From Myxococcales bacterium (GTDB lineage: Bacteria; Myxococcota_A; Polyangia; Haliangiales; Haliangiaceae), in assembly GCA_016717005.1 (NCBI GenBank), contig JADJUF010000039.1:868001-932000 (forward strand): 64,000 nucleotides of DNA, in the 5' to 3' direction. Within the stretch, counting starts at the first letter, position 1; every line of letters starts with the position of its first letter. This document shows, piece after piece, positions 18,173 to 25,157 of the stretch. The notes under the pieces were generated by a model. It was not told the DNA's origin and did no database searches. It saw only the letters and a list, made by a program, of their open reading frames with translations. Position numbers and translations under genes: made by a program.

Positions 18173-18409
18173 GTGGCCAAAGCAGCAGCCCAAGCAACCG
18201 AAGAAGGAGTCCGCGTGCTGGACGTTACTGGAGTCAAGGTGTTCTCTGCGACCAAGGCCAAGGAGCGCGAGCTCCTCGGCGAGGTCATCACGGACTGGAT
18301 GCGCACGAACCAGGATCGCGTCGACATCATCGACAAGATCGTGACCCAGTCGTCGGACTCCGAGTTCCACTGTCTGACGATCACGCTCTTCTACAAGCAC
18401 AAGGCCTGA
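18173..18409 (+). CDS. Conserved-looking 78-aa soluble protein
   Basis: GTG start at 18173 behind AGGAACGGGG; GTG 18214 is an alternative. The chain opens with a hydrophilic stretch, then VTGVKVFSATKAKERELLG, a helix EVITDWMRTNQD, and an unusual C-terminal block IVTQSSDSEFHCLTITLFYK. It reads as a beta-alpha-beta fold with one Cys and one His and no signal peptide. No named family is recognised, but the clean start, promoter and codon use make it a real gene. The coding DNA is less GC-rich than its neighbours. It is followed by the long hexanucleotide array. Confidence 0.7.
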   Translation: MAKAAAQATEEGVRVLDVTGVKVFSATKAKERELLGEVITDWMRTNQDRVDIIDKIVTQSSDSEFHCLTITLFYKHKA

Positions 18410-18488
18410 GCTCCGCGCCGCCCGCCGCGCCCCTGGTGCGGAGGTCGGTGGCCGCTCGGCTGGCGCGCCCTCGCAACCGCGGGGGCGT

Positions 18489-18901
18489 CGCTGTTTTCGG
18501 GCTCGGCCGCGCTCTCGCGAGTTCCGACTCCGGGTCCTTGTCTGGGTCCGGCTCCGGGTCCGGCTCCGGCTCCGGCTCCGCGTCCGGCTCCGGGTCCGGG
18601 TCCGACTCCGACTCCGACTCCGGCTCCGGTTCCGCGTCGGGCTCCGGGTCCGACTCCGGCTCCGGCTCCGACTCCGACTCCGACTCCGACTCCGACTCCG
18701 GCTCCGGGTCCGACTCCGGCTCCGACTCCGACTCCGACTCCGACTCCGACTCCGGCGCCGACTCCGGCTCCGGCGCCGACTCCGACTCCGACTCCGGCTC
18801 CGGCTCCGGCTCCGGGTCCGACTCCGGCTCCGCGTCCGCGTCCGGCTCCGCGTCCGGCTCCGGCGCCGGCCCCCCCGGCTCCCCGCGCTGTTTTCGGGCT
18901 C
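18489..18901. repeat. Hexanucleotide array flanked by direct repeats
   Basis: The gap between the 78-aa gene and rpsU (18410-19041) contains no convincing gene. From about 18526 to 18866 it consists of some 55 six-base units TCCGAC, TCCGGC, TCCGGG or TCCGCG. A 16-base direct repeat CGCTGTTTTCGGGCTC sits on both sides (18489-18504 and 18886-18901), each followed by a GC-rich self-complementary stretch. Every frame is open across the array on both strands (Ser-Asp/Ser-Gly on +, Glu-Pro or Arg-Ser on -), so the open frames carry no weight. The remaining 140 bases to rpsU show nothing recognisable. Confidence 0.85.
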
Positions 18902-19041
18902 CGGCGCGCCCTTCGCGCCGGCGTGAGCGACGTGGCTTTCGCGACCCGAGCCCCCGCCCTGGCCTTTCCAGCGCGGATCGCGCGCTGCGTCGGGGATCCG
19001 GCTTGCTTTCTCGTGGGCGATCGGATACCCCATCGCTCCTC

Positions 19042-19281
19042 ATGGAAAGCTCGTTCGGGAAGCCGGTCGAAGTCGAGGTTCGCGACAGCCTCGAAAAAGC
19101 GATGAAGATCCTCAAGCAGAAGATGTCCAAGGAGGGCATCCTGCAGGAGCTGAAGCGTCGCCGCTTCTACGAGAAGCCTTCGGTCAAGAAGAAGCGGAAG
19201 ACCCGCGAGGCGCGCAAGCGGCTGCGCCGCGAGATGAAGCGCAAGCTCGGCTTCGGTTCGTCCGGCCCCGGCCGCCAGTAG
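19042..19281 (+). CDS. rpsU: 30S ribosomal protein S21
   Basis: 79 residues from the ATG at 19042; the open frame upstream comes from the hexanucleotide array and is not part of it. The S21 pattern is clear: VEVEVRDSLEKAMKILKQKM, then a kinked basic helix LKRRRFYEKPSVKKKRKTREARKR and a Lys/Arg-rich tail (REMKRKLGF). S21 binds near the 3' end of 16S rRNA and helps initiation. It is the first gene of a translation-related run: prmA begins 10 bases after its stop. It is slightly longer than the E. coli protein (71 residues) owing to the tail. Confidence 0.92.
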   Translation: MESSFGKPVEVEVRDSLEKAMKILKQKMSKEGILQELKRRRFYEKPSVKKKRKTREARKRLRREMKRKLGFGSSGPGRQ

Positions 19282-19291
19282 CCACGCGCTC

Positions 19292-20176
19292 GTGGACTGG
19301 GTCGAGATCATCGTTCCGGCCGCGGCCAGCGACGTCGACGAGGTCGCGGCACTGCTCGCCGATGCGTGCGAGCCGGCCAAGGAGGGCACCGAGGTCCGCG
19401 GGGATGAGGTCGTCATCTGGGCGCCGCTGGCGAACCAGGAGTCGACCCTCGCCGAGGTGCGCGTGGCCGTCGCCGCGTTCGCCGATGCCGGCCTCGGCGT
19501 CGATCCCGCGACCGTGCGCGCTCAGCCGGCGCTGCCCGAGGCCGAGTGGCGCGACGCCTGGAAGCGCTACTTCCACGTCACCCGCGTGAGCCCGCGGATC
19601 GTCGTGGTCCCGAGCTGGGAGACCTACGCGCCGACCCCCGACGACGTGGTCATCGCGCTCGATCCCGGCATGGCGTTCGGCACCGGCACCCACGCGTCGA
19701 CGCGGCTGGTGCTCGAGGAGCTCGACCGCCTGCACGCCGACGGGCTGGCCCCGACCCGGGTGCTCGACGTCGGCTGCGGCTCGGGCATCCTCGCGATCGC
19801 CGCCGTCAAGCTGTGGCCGGGCGCGACCGTGGTCGCGGTCGACACCGACCCGATCGCGGTGGCGGCCTCGGCCGAGAACGCCGGGGTCAACCAGGTCGGC
19901 GGCCAGATCGCCGCCTCGGTCACGCCGGTGGGCGAGGTCGACGGCGCGTTCGAGCTGGTGCTGGCCAACATCCAGGCCCACGTGCTGCGCGAGCTGCTCG
20001 GGGGCATCGCGCCCCGGGTCGCGCCGGGCGGCACGCTGGTCATGTCGGGGCTGCTGTCGCCCCAGGCCGAGGCCGTGGCCGACGAGTACGTCGCCGCCGG
20101 GTTCGAGCGCGTGGCCATCCGGCCGAGCACCGCCGACCCGGCCTGGTCGAGCGCGGTCCTGCGTCGGCGGTCGTGA
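19292..20176 (+). CDS. prmA: Ribosomal protein L11 methyltransferase
   Basis: 294 residues from a GTG 10 bases after the rpsU stop. The N-terminal L11-recognition domain (1-100) leads via WRDAWKRYFHVTRV to the methyltransferase domain: LDPGMAFGTGTHASTRLVLE (a PrmA hallmark), SAM motif I VLDVGCGSGILAIAA near residues 157-170, an acidic motif II AVDTDPIAV, and ELVLANIQAHVLREL in place of the NPPY-type motif. It trimethylates amino groups of ribosomal protein L11. Its stop overlaps the rsmE start by 4 bases. Confidence 0.93.
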   Translation: MDWVEIIVPAAASDVDEVAALLADACEPAKEGTEVRGDEVVIWAPLANQESTLAEVRVAVAAFADAGLGVDPATVRAQPALPEAEWRDAWKRYFHVTRVSPRIVVVPSWETYAPTPDDVVIALDPGMAFGTGTHASTRLVLEELDRLHADGLAPTRVLDVGCGSGILAIAAVKLWPGATVVAVDTDPIAVAASAENAGVNQVGGQIAASVTPVGEVDGAFELVLANIQAHVLRELLGGIAPRVAPGGTLVMSGLLSPQAEAVADEYVAAGFERVAIRPSTADPAWSSAVLRRRS

Positions 20177-20904
20177 CCGCGCGGCTGCTGGTCGCGCCGG
20201 CGCGGCTGGCGGCCGGCCCGCTGGTCGTCACCGGCGACAACTACGCGTACCTGTTCCGGGTCCGGCGCCTGGCCCTGGGCGACGTGCTGGTGGTGTTCGA
20301 CGGCGCCGGCCGCGAGGCCCCGGCCGAGGTCGCCTCGGTGGGCCCGGCCACGGCCACGTTGACCATCGGGTCGGTGCGCACGGCGCCCCGGCCCGGGCCC
20401 CACGTCACCGTCTTGCAAGCGGTGATCAAGGGCGAGCGGATGGACTGGTGTCTGGAGAAGCTGGTCGAGGTCGGCGTCGACGCGATCGTGCCCTGCACGA
20501 CCGCGCGCACGGTGGTCCGCCTCGACGAGCAGCGCCGCGCCAGCCGCCACGAACGCCACCGGGCGCTGGCCGCGGCCGCGGCCCGGCAGTGCGGCCGGGC
20601 CGACCTGCCCGACGTCGCCGCCGCGCAGCCGCTGGCCCAGGCGCTGGCGGCGGTCACCGCCGAGCGGCGGCTGGTCGCCCACCCCGGCGGGACCACGCTG
20701 GGCCCGACCCATGCCACCGGGGCCTCGGTCGCGGTCCTGATCGGGCCCGAGGGCGGCCTCACCGACGACGAGCTGGCCCTGGCCGCGGACCGCGGGTTCG
20801 CCGCGATCGCCCTGGGGCCGACCATCCTGCGGGCCGAGACCGCCGGGCTCCTGGCGGCCGCCGCGATCCGGCTATTTGCCCCGCCCCCGGTGGGCGCCGT
20901 ATAA
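20173..20904 (+). CDS. rsmE: 16S rRNA (uracil-1498-N3)-methyltransferase RsmE
   Basis: 243 residues from a GTG overlapping the prmA stop (GTGA). An N-terminal PUA-like domain (GDNYAYLFRVRRLALGD) is followed by the SPOUT domain: LQAVIKGERMDWCLEKLVEVG, IVPCTTARTVV, the knot motifs LIGPEGGLTDDE (about 190-201) and ALGPTILRAETAGLLAAA near the C-terminus. It methylates N3 of U1498 in the 16S decoding centre using SAM. The prmA-rsmE order is common in bacteria and supports both calls. Confidence 0.93.
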   Translation: MTARLLVAPARLAAGPLVVTGDNYAYLFRVRRLALGDVLVVFDGAGREAPAEVASVGPATATLTIGSVRTAPRPGPHVTVLQAVIKGERMDWCLEKLVEVGVDAIVPCTTARTVVRLDEQRRASRHERHRALAAAAARQCGRADLPDVAAAQPLAQALAAVTAERRLVAHPGGTTLGPTHATGASVAVLIGPEGGLTDDELALAADRGFAAIALGPTILRAETAGLLAAAAIRLFAPPPVGAV

Positions 20905-20910
20905 GCAGTC

Positions 20911-21483
20911 ATGCCCGAACGGGAGCCCGCCATGCTCGGCGGCGACAGCGCGGTGACCTCGATCGCCGCGGACGTGGCGCCTGCGCCCGAACGCCCCCGG
21001 CCGCGCCCACGGCCCGCGGTCCGCTCGGTCACCGTGGTCGGGTTCTGGCGCCGCCTCGGCGCCGGGCTGATCGATCTGGCGATCGTCGTGCCGGTGGCGG
21101 CGCTGCTGATCGCGCTCGCCAGCGCGATCGCCGGGATCCACCTGCCGCCCAGCCGGGTGCGCGGGCTCGACTTCTGGCTCGATCTGCTGCTGATCAGCGA
21201 TCCAGCGATGATCACCGCGATCGTCATCCTGCTCGCGGTCGCGATGCTCTACCTCTACGTCTTCCAGGCCACGCTCGGCCAGACCCTCGGCATGCGCGTG
21301 CTCAAGCTGCGGGTGATCGACGTCTACGGCGAGCAGCCGTCGTTCGCTCGCATCGGCGTACGCACCGCGGGCTACCTGCTCGGCCTGGCCACGCTGTCCC
21401 TCGGCTTCCTGTGGATCGGCTTTGACGCGGAGAAGCGGGGCCTGCACGATTGGATCGCCGGGACGTACGTGATCCGAACGTGA
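20911..21483 (+). CDS. RDD family membrane protein
   Basis: 190 residues from the ATG 6 bases after rsmE. After a Pro/Arg-rich N-terminus, residues about 47-185 form an RDD domain: VVGFWRRLGAGLIDLAIVVP at the start (Arg and Asp of the family), three to four hydrophobic helices, FQATLGQTLGMRVLKLRVID, and FLWIGFDAEKRGLHDWIAGT. RDD proteins are poorly understood inner-membrane proteins, some acting as Na+(Li+)/H+ antiporters. It appears co-transcribed with the genes on both sides. Confidence 0.85.
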   Translation: MPEREPAMLGGDSAVTSIAADVAPAPERPRPRPRPAVRSVTVVGFWRRLGAGLIDLAIVVPVAALLIALASAIAGIHLPPSRVRGLDFWLDLLLISDPAMITAIVILLAVAMLYLYVFQATLGQTLGMRVLKLRVIDVYGEQPSFARIGVRTAGYLLGLATLSLGFLWIGFDAEKRGLHDWIAGTYVIRT

Positions 21484-21497
21484 GCCCGGGTGTGACC

Positions 21498-24065
21498 ATG
21501 CCCTCCCGCCTGAGCTCTCTCCTGGTCCGCGACGGGCTCGTCGGCGTCAAGCGCATGGAGAAGGCGTTCCAGCGCCAGGTCATCTACGGCGGCAGCCTCG
21601 ACACGACGCTGCTCGAGATGGGCCTGGTGCCCGAGGATCGCCTGACCCAGTACCTGTCGCTGACGTCGGGCCTGCCCCCGGCCAACCGCGCCGAGTGCAA
21701 CGTGTTCGACGCCGAGGCGGTCCGGCAGTGCACCCACGACCACGCGGTGCAGTTCCGGGTGGTGCCGCTGACCTTCGACGGCGGCACGCTGCGCGTGCTG
21801 GTCCACGACCCGGTCGACATGGCCGCCCTCGAGGAGCTGGCCGACGATCTCGACTGCGCGGTGCAGCCGCTGATCGTGCCCGAGTACCGCTGGCACATGG
21901 TCTTCGTCCGCACCTTCGGCGGCCAGGCCAGCGCGCGGTTCTCGACGCTGGCCCGCCAGGCCGAGGCCGCGCCGGCGGTGGCGCCGGTGGGCCGCGCGCG
22001 CACGGTGATCGTCGAGGCCGGCCACGACCGCGTCGTCGACGTGGCGCCGCCGCTGGCGCCGGTCGGCCCCGAGGCCGTGACCATGCGCCTGACCGCGCTC
22101 ACCGACGAGCAGGCCGCGGCGGTGCCGACGGCGACGCCGACCCGGGAGCGCAGCGAGCGCCGCGAGGGCCGCGTGACGCAGGTCGGGATCGCGATGCCGA
22201 CGCCGCCGCCGCTGACGATCACCGCCGACGAGCCGCGCGAGGGTGAGCTGGCCGCGCCGCCGATCGTCGCGAGCCGACGGACCGCCGACCTCGGCTCGCC
22301 GACGCTGCAGCTGCACCTGGCCGAGGTCGAGGCCCACCGCGAGGAGGCGAGCGCGCGGCACCGCCCGTCGACGCCGGCGCCGTCGCGGGGCACGCCGAGC
22401 GACGGCGTGCCCACCCGACCGCTCGAGGCCCCGCCCACGCCCGCCGCGCCCGCCCCGACCGCGCCCGCCACGACCGATCCGCCCGATCCGCCCGATCACG
22501 GCCCGCTGCCGGTCGCGCGGGCCCGCGACCTGATCGCCGCCGCCACCGCGCGCGACGAGGTGTTCATGACGCTCCTGCGGGCGCTGCGCAGCAAGACCCG
22601 CTGGGCCGGCCTGATGACCGTGCAGGGCGGCGCGGCCATCGGCCGGATCGCGATCGCCGAGGACGGCCTCGACACCGCGACGATGGCCTCGGTCCTGATC
22701 CCGCTCGATCTCGCGTCGCCGTTCCGCGCCGCGATCTCGGCCAGCCACCCGTACGTCGGGCCGCTGTCGGTCGGCCACGCGGAGCTCGACGTGATGCTCG
22801 CGCGCATGGGCGGGGTCGTGCCGCCGATCGGGCTGCTGCTGCCGATCGTGCTGCGCGGCCGGACGATCGCGCTCGCGATCGGCCACCGCGGCCCCGGCGC
22901 GATGTCGCTGGCCGAGGTGACCGAGCTGCTGCCGCTGGCGGCGGTCACCGCCGACGCGCTCGGCCGGCTGATCGCGCGCACCAAGGCGGTCGGCTTCCGC
23001 GCGCCCACCGCCGATCCGGCGGCGCCGCAGGACGCGGTCGATGTCGCGACCGTGCCGAACAAGAAGGCGGCGCACCCGACCGCGACCTGGGCCGTGCCGG
23101 TCGCGCCGGTCGACAGCGCGCCGGTCGAGCTGGCGCCGCCGCCGGTGGTCGAGGCCGCCGCCCGGCCGATCGCCGCGGTGATCGACGACGTCGAGGGCGA
23201 CGACGAGGCCGCGAGCGCGGCCGCGCTGACCGAGGCGGTGGCCCGGGCCGACGAGGCCATGCCGGTGGTGGCGGCGCGGTTCCCGGGGCGGCTGCGGGTC
23301 GATCGCTATCGGGTCAGCGGCCGCGCGCTGCGGCCCGGGCAGTACGGCGGGCTGCTCGAGCTGGTGGTCCACCTCGGCGTCCCGGCCGGCGAACTCTTGC
23401 TCGAGCGCCTAGGCGATCCCGGCCGCGACGTGCGCTTCTACGCCGCGGTGTGCCTGGCGCACCTGCGCCTGCGCAGCGCGGTCTACCCGCTGGTCGAGCG
23501 CCTGTTCGACAGCGACTACGGCGTGCGGGCGTGCGCGATCGAGGCGCTCGTGACCTATCCGGTCCGCGACCTCGAGCTGGCGATGGTGCGGGCCCGCCAC
23601 GCGCTGCACAGCGAGGATCTCGAGCGGGTCGAGGCCGCGGCGAGCGCGATCGCCGAGCTGGGCGATCGCACCGCGATCCCGGACCTGATCGACATCATCG
23701 GCCAGGACAGCCGTCGCGGCGAGCACGCCCGCCGCGCGCTGGTGACCTTGACCCGCGTCGATCTCGGCGCGTCCGAGCGCAAGTGGCGCCGCTGGTGGGA
23801 CGAGCACCGCGAGCGGCACCGGGTCGAGTGGCTGATCGACGCGCTCGGCGGCAAGGACGCCAGCCTGCGGGTCGCCGCCTTCGACGATCTGCGCCGGATC
23901 ACCGGCGAGTCGCTCGGCACCGCCGACGAGCTGGCCCGGCGCGATCGCTCCGACACCCGCGAGCGCTGGGAGCGCTGGTGGCAGGACGCCGGCCGCAAGC
24001 GGTTCGTCCGCGACGACGACGAGCGCCTGCGCCCGACCGCGACCCTGCCCGCCCGGCGCGACTGA
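21498..24065 (+). CDS. GspE/MshEN-like N-terminus plus HEAT-repeat protein
   Basis: 855 residues from ATG 21498; GTG 21480 (overlapping the RDD stop) and GTG 21492 are alternatives. Residues 1-125 look like the N-terminal domain of type II/IV secretion ATPases (GSLDTTLLEMGLVPEDRL followed by LRVLVHDPVDMAALEELAD), a fold that in MshE binds c-di-GMP. No ATPase domain follows: there is a long Ala/Pro linker, a GAF-like middle region (about 335-500, DLIAAATARDEVFMTLLRAL onward), and from about 620 HEAT-like repeats (ERLGDPGRDVRFYAAVCLAH; VERLFDSDYGVRACAIEAL; ARHALHSEDLERVEAAASAI). Probably a scaffold or signalling protein for motility or secretion; inference. Confidence 0.78.
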   Translation: MPSRLSSLLVRDGLVGVKRMEKAFQRQVIYGGSLDTTLLEMGLVPEDRLTQYLSLTSGLPPANRAECNVFDAEAVRQCTHDHAVQFRVVPLTFDGGTLRVLVHDPVDMAALEELADDLDCAVQPLIVPEYRWHMVFVRTFGGQASARFSTLARQAEAAPAVAPVGRARTVIVEAGHDRVVDVAPPLAPVGPEAVTMRLTALTDEQAAAVPTATPTRERSERREGRVTQVGIAMPTPPPLTITADEPREGELAAPPIVASRRTADLGSPTLQLHLAEVEAHREEASARHRPSTPAPSRGTPSDGVPTRPLEAPPTPAAPAPTAPATTDPPDPPDHGPLPVARARDLIAAATARDEVFMTLLRALRSKTRWAGLMTVQGGAAIGRIAIAEDGLDTATMASVLIPLDLASPFRAAISASHPYVGPLSVGHAELDVMLARMGGVVPPIGLLLPIVLRGRTIALAIGHRGPGAMSLAEVTELLPLAAVTADALGRLIARTKAVGFRAPTADPAAPQDAVDVATVPNKKAAHPTATWAVPVAPVDSAPVELAPPPVVEAAARPIAAVIDDVEGDDEAASAAALTEAVARADEAMPVVAARFPGRLRVDRYRVSGRALRPGQYGGLLELVVHLGVPAGELLLERLGDPGRDVRFYAAVCLAHLRLRSAVYPLVERLFDSDYGVRACAIEALVTYPVRDLELAMVRARHALHSEDLERVEAAASAIAELGDRTAIPDLIDIIGQDSRRGEHARRALVTLTRVDLGASERKWRRWWDEHRERHRVEWLIDALGGKDASLRVAAFDDLRRITGESLGTADELARRDRSDTRERWERWWQDAGRKRFVRDDDERLRPTATLPARRD

Positions 24066-24167
24066 GGGGGCCGGTGTCAACGTTGACAGTCTTTCGGGCG
24101 CGCGCCGCGCGGCTCAGGCCCAGCGCGCCGCGCGCCGAAACGTTGTCAACGTTGACACCGTCCCCTC
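24066..24167. terminator. Palindromic element between convergent genes
   Basis: The 102 bases between two converging stops contain two copies of the perfect palindrome TGTCAACGTTGACA (24075-24088 and 24144-24157). They lie inside a larger imperfect inverted repeat of about 40 bases per arm (GGTGTCAACGTTGACA ... TGTCAACGTTGACACC, with TTTCGG/CCGAAA and GCGCGC arms inward). As RNA it would form a long hairpin from either strand, fitting a bidirectional terminator; it could instead be a REP-like repeat or twin protein-binding sites. Confidence 0.6.
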
Positions 24168-25157
24168 TCAGCGGCGGCCCGGGGGCACGACGATGAAGCA
24201 GGTGTCGAGCCAGGAGACGCCGCCGCGCTCGTCGCGCTGGATCACCCAGACGTCGACGAGGCGCGACTGCTCGTCGGCGCGGAGGGTCGGGGGGCTCCAC
24301 TCGGACGAGAGCACCGGCGGGTTGCCGGCGGCGTCGCGGGGGCCGCCGGTCTCGGCCCGGCTCCACGAGCCGGCGGTGGCGAGCCACTGGTAGCGCAGGT
24401 TCTCGGTGAACGTGCGCGAGCCGCCCTCGAAGGTCGGCACGACGTAGGTCTCGGCCGAGCCCTCGAGCGCGCGCGGCGCCAGCTTGACGACCGCCTGCTC
24501 GGGCACGACCAGGCCGATGTCCGGCGAGCGGCAGCCGCCGCTCGGCAGCACGATCGGCTCGATGAACCCGCTGCCGCGATCGAGCTGAGCGGCGACCTCG
24601 GTCATGACCGGGTTGGTGTTGGCGACCCGCTCGGCCGGCACCCGCGCCGAGAAGCGGACGCCCTTGCCGGCGTAGACCGCCTCGTCCTCGCCGGCGCCGA
24701 TCGGCACCGCCCGCACCAGCAGGTTGATGTCGACGCCGCCGAACCCGCCGACCGAGTCGTGCTCGATGGTCGCGCGCACGATCGCGCCGAGCCGCGGACC
24801 GTCGGGGATGGTCGCGCACGCCTCCTGGCCGACCTGGTCGCCGGCGCCGGGCCGCGGCTCGACCTCGAGCACCTCGAACGGCAACGCGAGGTCGGTGCAG
24901 CGCAGATCGCGCTGGGGCGGACACACCATCATCGTCCACGCCAGCGGCCGGCGCTGCGGCTCGGCCACGACCGCGCACACGCGCACGTCGCTGAGCGTGA
25001 CCGCGAGCGGGTTGGCCGGATCGACGTCGACCACCTGCTCGGGCGGCTCGACCACGACCGCGACCGGGCGCAGATCGATGATGATCGTCGGGTCCTCGAA
25101 CGACCCGCACGCGCCGGCGCCGACGACGAGCGCGAGCGCGCACGCGGCCGCCCTCAC
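24168..25157 (-). CDS. Lipoprotein paired with TonB-dependent receptor
   Basis: 329 residues from GTG 25157, overlapping the receptor stop by 4 bases (GTG 25160 is an alternative). Lipobox GAGAC gives lipid at Cys17. The mature part is strand-rich, with Cys in CAVVAE, MMVCPPQRDLRC, EACATIP, GGCRSPD and a C-terminal DTCFIVV, and no recognised domain. Overlap with a TonB-dependent receptor suggests a surface lipoprotein helping to capture or hold the same ligand, by analogy with other receptor-lipoprotein pairs; the ligand is unknown. Confidence 0.75.
   Translation of the reverse strand: MRAAACALALVVGAGACGSFEDPTIIIDLRPVAVVVEPPEQVVDVDPANPLAVTLSDVRVCAVVAEPQRRPLAWTMMVCPPQRDLRCTDLALPFEVLEVEPRPGAGDQVGQEACATIPDGPRLGAIVRATIEHDSVGGFGGVDINLLVRAVPIGAGEDEAVYAGKGVRFSARVPAERVANTNPVMTEVAAQLDRGSGFIEPIVLPSGGCRSPDIGLVVPEQAVVKLAPRALEGSAETYVVPTFEGGSRTFTENLRYQWLATAGSWSRAETGGPRDAAGNPPVLSSEWSPPTLRADEQSRLVDVWVIQRDERGGVSWLDTCFIVVPPGRR

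Noticed and set aside
18139..19281. A 380-residue Ser/Asp/Gly-repeat protein fused to ribosomal protein S21
   Set aside because: The open frame comes from the hexanucleotide array, which is open in every frame on both strands; S21 begins cleanly at ATG 19042 at its normal N-terminus.
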